NCBI RefSeq assembly: GCF_016587355.1
Contig: NZ_BNJF01000004.1
Coordinates: 744,001-808,000 of the forward strand
Length of the DNA stretch: 64,000 nt
Direction: 5' to 3'
From: Ktedonospora formicarum
GTDB lineage: Bacteria > Chloroflexota > Ktedonobacteria > Ktedonobacterales > Ktedonobacteraceae
The translations under genes and the position numbers were made by a program. Every line of letters starts with the position of its first letter. Positions within the stretch are counted from its first letter, which is position 1. Of the stretch, positions 36,600-45,398 are shown piece after piece. The notes under the pieces are model-generated. The model had not been told where the DNA came from. It did not search any database and worked only from the letters and a program-made list of their open reading frames with translations.

Positions 36600-37766
36600 G
36601 TGGTACGAAAAGTAATTGTCAGTACCTTTCTGCTTGCTATGTCTGTCGCGCTTGTTAGTATGACAGCCACGCCCGCGCAGGCCAAGAGCAGGAAAGAGAA
36701 TGAGAATCGAGCCATCGCCTCATATCAGGCTATGCAAAAGTATTTTTACAAGCAGGATGGCTCTTACCTCTACGCGGAGCAATATCCCTCTGCATCCTCT
36801 GATAACGCCTACTCGTATGAGTGGCCTTTCTCCCAGGCTCATATCGCTACCATCGATCTCTCTTATATCCCCGGAACCGGCCAGAATTACCAGGGTGACG
36901 TTGTCGACCGCTCACAGGGACAGGAGCGCTATTGGAATACGACGGGCACGACGGGCCTACCTGGTTACGACTCTTATCCTCGCCCACCGTATGGTAACGG
37001 TGGTGACAAGTTCTATGACGATAACGAGTGGGTTGGACTGGCGAAGGTCCAGCTTTACGCTATGAATGGCGACACCTCTGCCCTGGAGCGCGCGAAACAA
37101 ATCTTTGACCTCGTCGTCTCTGGCTGGGATACCGATAGCAGTCATCCTGCTGCGGGTGGCGTGTTCTGGACACAGGCCACATGGAGTAATGACCGCAACA
37201 CGGTCTCAAATATGCCGGGCGCTGAGTTAGGTTTACGTCTGTATCAGGCCACGGGGAACCAGTATTATCTGGATTGGGCGCGCAAGATGTACGATTGGAC
37301 TAATGCCCACCTCCTGGCTCCCAACGGTCTGTATTGGGATCATATCGACCTTGCTGGAAATATCGAAAAAACTCAATGGAGTTACAATCAGGGCGTGCCA
37401 GTGGGCGTCAATGTGCTCTTCTACCAGATAACAGGTGATGTCACCTATCTCCATCGCGCAAAGGACATCGCCAATGCTGCCCTCGCGTATTATGGAACCG
37501 ATAATCGCCTCTATGGGCAACCCGCGTTCTTCAACTCGATCTTCTTCAAGAACCTGTTGCTTTTGCAGTCGATCAATCACGATAAGCGCTACACGGAAAC
37601 CATGCAAGCCTATGCCGATAAGGTGTGGGATACCTATCGCGACCCGGCGACTGGCCTATTCCATTTCAACGGATCTCAGTCGACGCAGGTTATCGAGCAG
37701 GCAGCCATAACCCAGATCTACGCGGTTCTGGCCTGGACTCCCGCTCAATATCGTGTCCTCTACTAG
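36600..37766 (+). CDS. Secreted GH76 glycoside hydrolase (alpha-1,6-mannanase family)
   Basis: This is a 388-residue protein with a GTG start at 36600 and AGGAG at suitable distance. The signal peptide is MVRKVIVSTFLLAMSVALVS ending in TPAQAKS. The (alpha/alpha)6 barrel carries the GH76 Asp pair in KFYDDNEWVGLAKVQLYAM, then AAGGVFWTQATWSNDRNTV, NMPGAELGLRLYQATGNQYY and TQWSYNQGVPVGVNVLFY. There is no CBM. It differs clearly from the CBM32-bearing GH76 in the same locus, so the two may act on different chain contexts. Two LacI operators lie in its promoter. Confidence 0.9.
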   Translation: MVRKVIVSTFLLAMSVALVSMTATPAQAKSRKENENRAIASYQAMQKYFYKQDGSYLYAEQYPSASSDNAYSYEWPFSQAHIATIDLSYIPGTGQNYQGDVVDRSQGQERYWNTTGTTGLPGYDSYPRPPYGNGGDKFYDDNEWVGLAKVQLYAMNGDTSALERAKQIFDLVVSGWDTDSSHPAAGGVFWTQATWSNDRNTVSNMPGAELGLRLYQATGNQYYLDWARKMYDWTNAHLLAPNGLYWDHIDLAGNIEKTQWSYNQGVPVGVNVLFYQITGDVTYLHRAKDIANAALAYYGTDNRLYGQPAFFNSIFFKNLLLLQSINHDKRYTETMQAYADKVWDTYRDPATGLFHFNGSQSTQVIEQAAITQIYAVLAWTPAQYRVLY

Positions 37767-37991
37767 GAGACGCTCAAAGTTCCATGGGGGAGTACAGAGG
37801 GCTAACTAACGCCCCTCTGCATCCGTTCCCAGAGCCGCTGCCTATTCAGCTCGCGCTTCTGTGGGATGGATTCTTTGTGCTTGATGAAAGGCACAACAAG
37901 AGTCCTGTTTTCGTTGCTGATTTGACAAGGGGGCTCACCGGTGTATCTTGAACTTACCTCAAACTCAATCGTGGAGTACCTCACGCCTAAA

Positions 37992-38154
37992 GGCTGACCC
38001 TTCTACACATGTAACAGAGATGAAAGAGTGGCAGCATCTGAAGCGGTTGAACAAGCCTGAGATGCGCAAAGGCAACGTTGTTAACGCTTCTTTCCCAAAC
38101 AGCTTCTTCAGCCTGATTGCAAATTCGCTTTGTAAAATGTGTAGAAGAGTCAGG
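37992..38154. mobile_element. MITE, copy 2 (163 bp)
   Basis: Bounded by GGCTGACCCTTCTACACATG and, inward from the right, GCCTGACTCTTCTACACATT. It matches copy 1 (2741-2904) in inverted orientation along its whole length. The terminal repeats are 16 of 18 identical. No coding potential. Confidence 0.8.
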
Positions 38155-38198
38155 CATAAATGCAGGGGTTTTCAGAGGCGCTCAGGATAAAGCGATTT

Positions 38199-39164
38199 TT
38201 AATCCACCCCCGCACGCAGTTCCTTCTCGTATCTCACCAATTCCTTGACCGTCTGCATCCCAACTCGCTGATAAATGCGCTGTGCGCCAGTTAAGCTTTG
38301 TGAGTCAACATCAAGGCGCACTTTGTGCTGGCCTCGTCGGTACAATTCGCCTAAGGAGTGCAGCAATAGGGTAGTACCCAGACCCTTACCGCGTGCGAGC
38401 CGTAGCACCGCCAGATCATCGATCCAACCAAACTCCCTTTCATTTCGACAGAGGGCGGCACCAACCGCCTGGGCATCCTGGTAGGCGAGAAACCAGAGCG
38501 AGGGATCGAACGTGGGACGCTCGACCGTCCGGTGACGAAATTCCTCAAAGCGCAGAGGGATATTCCCCCAAATGTCCTGAAAGGCAACCTCAACAAGCTC
38601 ATACGCTAGGCGTTCATCGCGTCCTGGGACATAGGGGCGCAATACTATTCCCTCCGGCCAGATCGGTACAGGTGGAGCCTTGTGCATCTCCATCTCCATC
38701 TCCCAGTAGCGGCGAACCTCTCGCAGGCCCGCGTGCTCGTATCGGTGGCAACCAATTGCATCAGTGCTTGGTAGTAAGCTCGTGAAGATCACGCGCACGC
38801 CTGGCTTAGCCTGAATCATCCGCTCGCGCGCCCACGTTTCAGCCAGTTCCAGCAGATACTCGCCTAGGCGCGGATCGAGATACCCCTCCTGCACACGCAA
38901 AAGAAGCGTGAATTTCGCGTACTGCTCTTGTCTCAGGCGCATATAACCAACCAGTTGCCCGGTCTGGTCAAATGTCAGGCACGAGTCCTTCGCCAGACTG
39001 ACTCCTGGTGCTAGATGCGTCTGTCGAATATCCTCCAGCGTTGTCTCCGCCTTCCCACCATGAGTAAATTCATACGTGCGCATTATTTCATAGATGGACG
39101 CGAAATCGCCCTCTGTCGCGGGACGCGTGCTCAATCCTTCCGGCAACTGCGTTTTTCCAGTCAT
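38199..39164 (-). CDS. GNAT acetyltransferase with two tandem domains
   Basis: This 321-residue protein is built of two GNAT folds. The N-terminal one (LSTRPATEGDFASIYEIMRT ... TFDQTGQLVGYMRL) is degenerate. The C-terminal one (GIVLRPYVPGRDERLAYELV ... WIDDLAVLRLARGKGLGTTL ... AQRIYQRVGMQTV) has the acetyl-CoA loop R-x-x-G-x-G as RGKGLG. The architecture resembles mycothiol synthase and other double-GNAT enzymes; the substrate is not predictable. It is monocistronic. Confidence 0.88.
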   Translation of the reverse strand: MTGKTQLPEGLSTRPATEGDFASIYEIMRTYEFTHGGKAETTLEDIRQTHLAPGVSLAKDSCLTFDQTGQLVGYMRLRQEQYAKFTLLLRVQEGYLDPRLGEYLLELAETWARERMIQAKPGVRVIFTSLLPSTDAIGCHRYEHAGLREVRRYWEMEMEMHKAPPVPIWPEGIVLRPYVPGRDERLAYELVEVAFQDIWGNIPLRFEEFRHRTVERPTFDPSLWFLAYQDAQAVGAALCRNEREFGWIDDLAVLRLARGKGLGTTLLLHSLGELYRRGQHKVRLDVDSQSLTGAQRIYQRVGMQTVKELVRYEKELRAGVD

Positions 39165-39189
39165 CTTTTCTTTTTCCTTCTTGCATCAG

Positions 39190-39245
39190 CGTTCTTCTTC
39201 TGTGACACCCCGCACGGGCTAAAGCCCGGCAGCTTCTTCCACCCC
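39190..39245 (-). repeat. Orphan IS605-type right-end signature
   Basis: On the minus strand it reads AAGCTGCCGGGCTTTAGCCC then GTGCGGGGTGTCAC. The GGCTTTAGCC...TGTCAC pattern also follows the tnpB remnant at about 20640-20670, and a variant follows the intact TnpB. It lies at the break point of the truncated LuxR gene. No tnpB remains beside it. Confidence 0.45.
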
Positions 39246-39267
39246 TCTGTCGTCGCCTACCAGAGTA

Positions 39268-40167
39268 CATGAGGCGTGGCCTCTCCTTCAGTAGTATCTG
39301 CAACGGAACAGCATCGAGCTTGTTGACTGATGTATTGAGAGATGAGAGGGCAGCAAGAACATAGGAAAGAAAACGCTGTGGGTCATCATCCGCCGCCTCC
39401 AATGAGAGCCAGGCAACTGGAACAGTGGTTGTTCTCGCCCATGCAGCCAACAGTGTGGTTTTCCCTGATCCCGCAGGAGCAGAAACAAGGGTCAGCCGAG
39501 CTTCTACCACCTCATCAAGCGTACCTTGGAGGCGCGAACGAGCGATGTGATGAACAGGCAGGCGCGGAATGTGAAATTTCGTGGCCAGCAAAGCACTCTG
39601 TGGGTATTCTGATAGAGAATATGGGAAGGGAACTGGCTCTTGCTCTGTATACGGTTGTAAACGCCGCCCTTGCCTAAAGGCTACTGCTCGCGTCTGGCTC
39701 TCTAAGCGCGTGCGTGAGCCTGCGGAAATTGATGAATCGTGACTGCGTGCCGAACTTTGGGAAACAAACAGCCCAAGCGTATCACGCATGCGTTCAAGTG
39801 TGAGTTTCTTGGAAGCACCTAGATAAGAGCGGAAGAAATGGCCGTCTCGATGACAATAGGCATACCAATACCATCCACCGCGTTGGTTACTTGCGCGAGC
39901 CTTGTGGGCGGTGAAGGTCCCTTCGTCGCCCCGGAAAGAGAAAGAATGTGCCCTTTCTAACCAGGAGTACCAGGCAGGAGAATCAACCGAGATACTTCCC
40001 TCCTGGGCATCCAGTCGATAGAACAGGGTCGAACCAGCAACGACCCCTTCACTCCTCGTTGGTCGTTCCAACGCTCTTCTTCTCCTCGTGCGATGAATTA
40101 AGAAAAAGGGATGACAGTGAAGGCATCCTCCTTGTTGTTCCAGAACACTGCTAGTGATGAAAAACAT
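39268..40167 (-). pseudogene. Truncated MalT-like LuxR regulator (N-terminal half)
   Basis: About 300 residues are readable. The N-terminal domain typical of Ktedonobacterial LuxR proteins is present (DSPAWYSWLERAHSFSFRGD, GTFTAHKARASNQRGGWYWY, SYLGASKKLTLERM). Next come LLATKFHIPRLPVHHIARSR and the P-loop TLVSAPAGSGKTTLLAAWAR with Walker-B-side LSLEAADDDPQRFLSYVLAA. Homology ends near KLDAVPLQILL; the rest of the ATPase, the TPR region and the C-terminal HTH are gone. The start is uncertain. The truncation point coincides with an IS605-type end signature. Confidence 0.8.
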
Positions 40168-40547
40168 TCCCACAGCTGTTCCAGAACGGAGTATAACATT
40201 GCTAAAAACAATGCTCAAGAGGATCCATACCCAGGAAACACATAACATGGTTTTAAATCATCTTGCAAGAACTTCCCATAAATGGCGGGAAGAATATCTC
40301 ACGATCGACAGTTCCTTAACACATCTTACTCATTTTTTCCTCTGTCACAGGAAACCAGACGTGTGCAAAAATCAACGTCCTGATTTTCTTTGCATGAGAT
40401 GAGCAGGGGATACAAACGGCGGAGTCGAGCAGAACCAGGAAATACCGCAAATCGGCTTTGCGCCATTTTATATTTGCATAAAATCATGCAATTTCTGAAT
40501 GGGCATCAAAATACCTCTCTTTTGAGGATTTGCTCGCAACCTCTTTA
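40168..40547. other. No supported gene
   Basis: Upstream region of the truncated LuxR gene plus AT-rich sequence; short frames only. Confidence 0.35.
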
Positions 40548-40706
40548 TTATATGCCCGCGCGCAATACATAGATGATCACCGCAAAAGCTTGACGATCAT
40601 CCATACGCGGCCATCCTCCTTTGGCATGCGAGGGTGCTGGCGGGATGAGTGGTTTGACGTTCTCCCACCATTCATCACCCACTTCCCACCGGCATGTTCG
40701 TGGCAT
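40548..40706 (-). pseudogene. N-terminal scrap of an IS5-family transposase
   Basis: MPRTCRWEVGDEWWENVKPL followed by IPPAPSHAKGGWPRMDDRQA and FAVIIYVLRAGI is the conserved N-terminal domain of IS5-type transposases. It breaks off before the first catalytic Asp. It is next to the 3' end of the hydrolase gene. Confidence 0.7.
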
Positions 40707-40751
40707 GGCTTTCCTCCTCTGCTGGCCTTTGCTTCGACTCCAAGATCCCAT

Positions 40752-41756
40752 CTATCCACTTAACCCATCCAGCCAGGCACTCATCACCTCACTTACTTGC
40801 CCATCCGTTTCCTCATCCACTACCATCGCCTCTTGCCATGTGATGCCAGGTAAAACATGTTTGTAGAAGTGTTGAAGATCAGGAAAGAAGGCCAGCCGAG
40901 TTGTCTGAGGATGGGCCGCATGTCGGGCCTGGTAGAGCCGTTCACCATTGTCCGCATGCACTCCCGACTCATCCCTCCCTCCCTGTACAACCAGGACCGG
41001 GCAGGGCACCTTTGCGATCTCGATGCATGGATCAACCGCATCGTAGTCGCGCATGTATTGCAAGCTCTCTCGCGCCTGTGGATTATCGCTATCCCAACTC
41101 TTCACGAAGAACTCCATAGTCGGATCAGCTTTGATGTCCTCCGTGAAGGGCTCCCCTGCACGCATCAGTTCGAAGGCGCGGATATAGTTCGCGGCATTGA
41201 CTTTGAACGCTCCAAAATCGATAATCGCTCCCTGCTCCTTTGCCATTTCCTGGGCTTTATGAATAAAGAGATCCATATAGCGCAGCGCTGGTCCAGAGAG
41301 GCTGATGAAAGCATCGACACCCATCTCGGACTGTTGCGCGATCATTACTGCATGCACGCTCCCTTCGCTATGTCCCGCGACCGCCAGTCCCTTGGCCTGC
41401 GGAACCATTTCGCGAAGCTTCCTGACTGCAGCCTCGGCTATATATCGTTGCCGTGGAAAGACACGATGCGCCAAAACTCGCTTCTCATCCACCATTTCTG
41501 CCCCGGTTCCTGCTCCATACTTGGCGTAACGCAAGACCGCATGCCCTCGTCCCGCCAGTTGTCGCGCCAGGTCTGCGTACAGATGGGGCTTCATCGGTGT
41601 TCCAGGATAGTTTCCATCCACGTCATTAGCCATCGAGCCGGGAAGAAGAATGATCCTCCATTTCACTGCTTCTCCTTGCGGCAAGGTCAGTGCCGCCGGA
41701 AGCCGATACCCCTCTGCTTCCAACACCAAGTACTCTTCTCGATAGGGCTGTTCCAT
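40752..41756 (-). CDS. Alpha/beta-hydrolase
   Basis: This is a 334-residue hydrolase without a signal peptide. The oxyanion/HG-like region is IILLPGSMANDVDGNYPGT, and the nucleophile elbow is GLAVAGHSEGSVHAVMIAQQ (Ser in GHSEG). The acid is probably the Asp in VVQGGRDESGVHADNGERL, and the base is a His near DLQHFYKHVLPG. It resembles esterases/peptidases of the dienelactone-hydrolase-like superfamily. It is divergent from a MerR regulator, with a palindromic promoter between them, suggesting that the hydrolase is under MerR control. Confidence 0.88.
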   Translation of the reverse strand: MEQPYREEYLVLEAEGYRLPAALTLPQGEAVKWRIILLPGSMANDVDGNYPGTPMKPHLYADLARQLAGRGHAVLRYAKYGAGTGAEMVDEKRVLAHRVFPRQRYIAEAAVRKLREMVPQAKGLAVAGHSEGSVHAVMIAQQSEMGVDAFISLSGPALRYMDLFIHKAQEMAKEQGAIIDFGAFKVNAANYIRAFELMRAGEPFTEDIKADPTMEFFVKSWDSDNPQARESLQYMRDYDAVDPCIEIAKVPCPVLVVQGGRDESGVHADNGERLYQARHAAHPQTTRLAFFPDLQHFYKHVLPGITWQEAMVVDEETDGQVSEVMSAWLDGLSG

Positions 41757-41784
41757 CTTTTTTTCTCCTTTTCACATGCTGCCT

Positions 41785-41820
41785 TTGACTGAGCATTACT
41801 GGAGAGTGTACACTCTCCAG
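41785..41820 (+). promoter_or_regulatory. MerR-type palindromic promoter
   Basis: A perfect 22-base palindrome CTGGAGAGTGTACACTCTCCAG (arms CTGGAGAGTGT) lies at 41799-41820, downstream of TTGACT (41785-41790). A TACACT within it is a plausible -10 at about 18 bases from the -35. An operator inside a long spacer is typical of MerR-controlled promoters. Confidence 0.65.
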
Positions 41821-41853
41821 TTACTGGAGAATCAAGTCTTTCTTGAGGAGCGT

Positions 41854-42858
41854 ATGAACGAGCCACACGAGAAGTTCTACACCATTGGCGTCGTCGCAAA
41901 ACTGACAGGGGTCCCAATCAAGACGATCCGTTATTACACCGATATCAACCTCTTACCTGCCACCCACAGAACGCAGGCACGCTTTCGCCTCTATTCAACC
42001 GAAGCGATCTGGCAACTTCAATTGATTCGCGTGCTGCGTCAACTCGCATTCAGCCTGGAGGAGATACAAGCCATCATCGGCGGGAATCGTTCGGTGAGCA
42101 CTGCCATCGATTGGCAACTGGAGGCTGTCACACACCAGATCCACCAGCTTCAACGGGTTCAGGAGGTCTTAAAACAGGCGAAGGAGACCAGCCATCAACC
42201 AGAACAATCCATCGAGACTCTTTATGAGCTGGGTCTGGCGTTAAGCGAGAATGTGGCTGAACGCAGCCATTTTGTCACCGAGAAGTTACATGCACTGGTA
42301 GAACAGGCCAACCTACCAGAGGAATGGCGACACCATCTCCTCGACCATTTCACCTGGCAATCGCCAGCGACGTTCACGACAAAGCAGATAGCAGCTTGGA
42401 CAGAGATTGTTCACATCCTCAACGACCCAGCTTTCACTGAGGAAGCACTCCGTTTTAACTCATCCACACTCCACCAATCAACAAGCCAGATGAATATCGC
42501 TGAATATAATCAGCAAGCGCTCCTACTTATCCAGCAGGCACAGTCAGCCGCGTTACAGGGAGAAACTCTCGAGAGCGAGTCGGTGCAAATGCTGCTGAGA
42601 CACTGGATCAGACTCATCGCTGCGTTAACGCAACAAGCAATGACACCTGCATTTCTGCTTGAGCTTTCTGCTCAGCTTTCCCCCTCTTCGAGCGAACGCA
42701 TGCAGCGCTTCTGGACGCTCATGGCGTTGCTCAGCGGACGTGACGCACCTCCTTCGTTTCAAGAAGGCTTCGATCTGCTGGCTGCTGGTCTGCGCTTCCT
42801 CATCTCGAAACCAGAAGCACTCAGCACTGTGCTGGATGATCCTTCTCAAGAGCAGTAA
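41854..42858 (+). CDS. MerR family transcriptional regulator
   Basis: This is about 334 residues starting at MNEPHEKFYTIGVVAKLTGV, after GAGGAG. The winged HTH (GVPIKTIRYYTDINLLPATH, RFRLYSTEAIWQLQLIRVLR, FSLEEIQAIIGG) is canonical. A long helical region of about 240 residues follows, containing several Gln-rich helices. It is larger than simple metal-sensing MerR proteins and lacks a visible Cys metal site. The TipAS-like size suggests binding of a bulky organic ligand (inference). The palindrome at 41799-41820 probably controls both this gene and the divergent hydrolase. Confidence 0.9.
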   Translation: MNEPHEKFYTIGVVAKLTGVPIKTIRYYTDINLLPATHRTQARFRLYSTEAIWQLQLIRVLRQLAFSLEEIQAIIGGNRSVSTAIDWQLEAVTHQIHQLQRVQEVLKQAKETSHQPEQSIETLYELGLALSENVAERSHFVTEKLHALVEQANLPEEWRHHLLDHFTWQSPATFTTKQIAAWTEIVHILNDPAFTEEALRFNSSTLHQSTSQMNIAEYNQQALLLIQQAQSAALQGETLESESVQMLLRHWIRLIAALTQQAMTPAFLLELSAQLSPSSSERMQRFWTLMALLSGRDAPPSFQEGFDLLAAGLRFLISKPEALSTVLDDPSQEQ

Positions 42859-43020
42859 CAAAAGACACTCACTGAGAAAGGAAGTAGAACGAAGAAGTAT
42901 CTTGTGGGAAAATATCTTTTTCGCCTCTTCCTTTTCATTCTATTGGCTCTCCCAGATGTCGAGACAATTACAGGTTTTCGGATAAGCTCTTATAGCTCTT
43001 TATGTCCTTGCATTTCATGA

Positions 43021-43050
43021 AAGCCCTCTCTGGATTGCCAGAGAGGGCTT
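43021..43050. terminator. Bidirectional hairpin terminator
   Basis: AAGCCCTCTCTGG and CCAGAGAGGGCTT pair over 13 bases with a 4-base loop. It lies between the converging MerR gene and the response regulator gene, two bases past the latter's stop. Confidence 0.75.
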
Positions 43051-43052
43051 TG

Positions 43053-43730
43053 CTATGGCAAGAGCAGCCCGCGTTCAATGCCAGCGACCACCGCTGAGGC
43101 GCGTGAATCCACGCCAAGTTTCGCGTAGATGCTCGTGAGATGAGAACTGACAGTACGGGTACTGATGCCAAGTCGAGAGGCGATCTCTTTACTGCGTTCG
43201 CCGCGTGCCACCGCCTGCAACACTTCACGCTCCCGCTCGGTCAACATGTTCTCTTTCTCTGCCTCAGCACTTGCTTGTGCTAGATGAGGCGCATCAGTGG
43301 TGCGGGCCAGAATGCGGGCCATGATCTCAGGCTGCATGAGCATATCACCACGAGCCGCCGCGCGAATAGCGTGAAACAGAGTCTCACGGTCAGTATCCTT
43401 CAAGAGATAGCCGCACGCGCCCGCACGCAACCCGCGCAGCATCAAATCGTCTTCATTGTAGGTCGTCAGGATCACGACTGCGATGTGTGGCCAGCGTTCC
43501 CGTATCCAGGTAATCGCATCCAGGCCGTCCATCCCAGGCATCCGCAGATCCATCAGCACGACATCTGGTTGAAGCTCTTCAATCACACGCAGGGCTGCCG
43601 CCCCGTCCGCCGCGTCGCCGAGCACGGTAAAGCCTTTGCCAGCTATCTCCAGCATCATCCGCAGCCCTTCGCGCACAACGAGATGGTCGTCTACCACCAC
43701 GACGCGAACGTCATCTGGTTTTTCGTTCAT
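43053..43730 (-). CDS. NarL/FixJ-type response regulator
   Basis: This is a 225-residue protein. The receiver domain has the acidic pair in VVVVDDHLVVREGL, the phosphorylated Asp in DVVLMDLRMPGMDG (about 58-60) and the switch Thr/Lys in VVILTTYNEDD and GYLLKD. The C-terminal LuxR HTH is LTEREREVLQAVARGERSKE followed by IASRLGISTRTVSSHLTSIY. Its ATG overlaps the kinase stop in ATGA, so the two are co-translated. The adjacent ABC exporter, small membrane protein and protease genes on the opposite strand are plausible targets. Confidence 0.95.
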   Translation of the reverse strand: MNEKPDDVRVVVVDDHLVVREGLRMMLEIAGKGFTVLGDAADGAAALRVIEELQPDVVLMDLRMPGMDGLDAITWIRERWPHIAVVILTTYNEDDLMLRGLRAGACGYLLKDTDRETLFHAIRAAARGDMLMQPEIMARILARTTDAPHLAQASAEAEKENMLTEREREVLQAVARGERSKEIASRLGISTRTVSSHLTSIYAKLGVDSRASAVVAGIERGLLLP

Positions 43731-45100
43731 AGGCACACGTTCTCTCTCCAGGGAAGGCTCAGGCGCACGATCGTACCTCGGCCCGGCTCACTGGTGATCA
43801 GCAAGTGACCATTCATCAGGCGCGCTCGTTCGCGCAGACCCAGCAAGCCATAGTGACCGGTTGCAACCCGTGCAGGATCAAAGCCAATCCCGTTATCTCC
43901 TATATCAAAGGTGATCGTCCCATGCTCGACGCTTGACCGTATCCAGGCCTGACTGGCCTGAGCATGGCGTGCGATATTGGTCAAGCCCTCGCTGACCAGG
44001 CGCAAAAGATGTTCATGAGAGTTGCCCGGCAGTTCCGCTTGCAGACAGCAGGTGCAGGCAATACCGGTCGCCAATGTGAAATGCTGCGCCTCGGCCTCGA
44101 TGGTCGCAAGCAGATCGCCGGCAGTGGCCGGTTCTGTGCGCAGATCCGTGATGGCGGCTCGCGCGCTGGTGATGGTGGCTCGCGACCGCGCCATGGCCTG
44201 CCGGACAATGGTGCGCGCCTGCTCATAACGCTGCTCGATTAGAAGCGAGTCGATGGTCTCCAACTGCATAGTCAGGCCAACAAGGCCCTGGGCCAGTGTA
44301 TCGTGCAGTTCACGCGCCATACGCTGTCTCTCAGTGGTCAACGTCAGATCCTTAACCTGTGTCGCGTAGTCTTCGAGCTGAGTATGCGCCATCTCTAGCT
44401 CATGCAAGAGTTCCTGGTCTCTGCGATGAGCCGTGGTTTGTTGGATGTAGAGCACAAAACTGGCGCAAACGAACGGAATGAAGGTGAAACTGTCCATGAT
44501 TCCGCCGACCAACTTTGGCGCAAGAGAGAGATCCGAGGCAGGCTTAGCAGTTTGCAGAGCAGCAAACAGGTGCATCCCTTGATTGGCAAGGCAAAAAAGC
44601 AGACACCCTGTGACTACCATGATGATCCAGGAGGTCCGTTTGAGAAGGATAATTGCCTCAATGACCAGTGTAAGACACAATCCCAAGACGACGTTATCTA
44701 CAATCCCCCGAAGATCTGCGCCAGAAATGACTGAGATGAGCCCTATACACAGAGTTTGTAGTGGGAAATAGAGCCCCAGATAACGCGGATTGCTCTTTTT
44801 AAAGAGAGCCAGCCAGTGCAGCCCCACATGAAGCGCCATCAAGAGCGTAAAGACAAAGAGAGGGGAGTAGTGGATAATGTCGCTGGTCGGCAACGGATCT
44901 TTGGCAGATGCGATAGCGCTTGAGGCTTTGGTCGCTCCTTCTGGGTCCATGAGATCCCACAGACGCGTCGAGAGATACTGGGCATAGATGAAGCCAAGCC
45001 AGCAGAAAAGAAACCAGTTCAGTGACCTTTTCTGCTGATCTTGTTGCTTCAGCTCCTTCTCCTCCTTTTTCATGAAGAGATGAAAAAGCATGTGGGTCAT
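43727..45100 (-). CDS. Membrane sensor histidine kinase (HisKA_3 type)
   Basis: This 457-residue kinase starts at the ATG 45098-45100 after GAGGA. Six or so N-terminal membrane helices (about residues 28-225) form the sensor, with no sizeable outside loop, as in intramembrane-sensing kinases. A coiled coil (ELLHELEMAHTQLEDYATQV) leads to the phospho-acceptor region TERQRMARELHDTLAQGLVG (His about 265). The ATPase boxes are GLTNIARHAQ, FDIGDNGIGFDP and GHYGLLGLRERARLM. It phosphorylates the overlapping NarL-type regulator. The arrangement resembles LiaSR/DesKR-type envelope or lipid sensing. Confidence 0.94.
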   Translation of the reverse strand: MTHMLFHLFMKKEEKELKQQDQQKRSLNWFLFCWLGFIYAQYLSTRLWDLMDPEGATKASSAIASAKDPLPTSDIIHYSPLFVFTLLMALHVGLHWLALFKKSNPRYLGLYFPLQTLCIGLISVISGADLRGIVDNVVLGLCLTLVIEAIILLKRTSWIIMVVTGCLLFCLANQGMHLFAALQTAKPASDLSLAPKLVGGIMDSFTFIPFVCASFVLYIQQTTAHRRDQELLHELEMAHTQLEDYATQVKDLTLTTERQRMARELHDTLAQGLVGLTMQLETIDSLLIEQRYEQARTIVRQAMARSRATITSARAAITDLRTEPATAGDLLATIEAEAQHFTLATGIACTCCLQAELPGNSHEHLLRLVSEGLTNIARHAQASQAWIRSSVEHGTITFDIGDNGIGFDPARVATGHYGLLGLRERARLMNGHLLITSEPGRGTIVRLSLPWRENVCL

Positions 45101-45398
45101 TATATTCCTCGCTCCTCATACTTGCATGGCTCGCCTCTCAGGGCGTGTTTTAGAAATGGAGAGAAGTTCAGCTCAAGTATACCATCGGTCTGCTCCTGAG
45201 CACCACGTCAATTCGCGCAAATACCTATGCGCATCTCGGCAACGATCACCTGCGTATTTCGGCACCATTGTGCTGCCGAGTTTGACGAGAAAGAAGTGCG
45301 GAGTTTCTCGATAGCTTTATCTTTCACTCCTGGCTACACTTGTGTCCAGAGCAAGCAATTGCCATAAGCAAAGGATGTTAAAGAAAGAGGTACTAGGA

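Noticed and set aside
40857..41792. 311-codon plus-strand frame
   Set aside because: Antisense to the alpha/beta-hydrolase, which carries a clear GHSEG motif.
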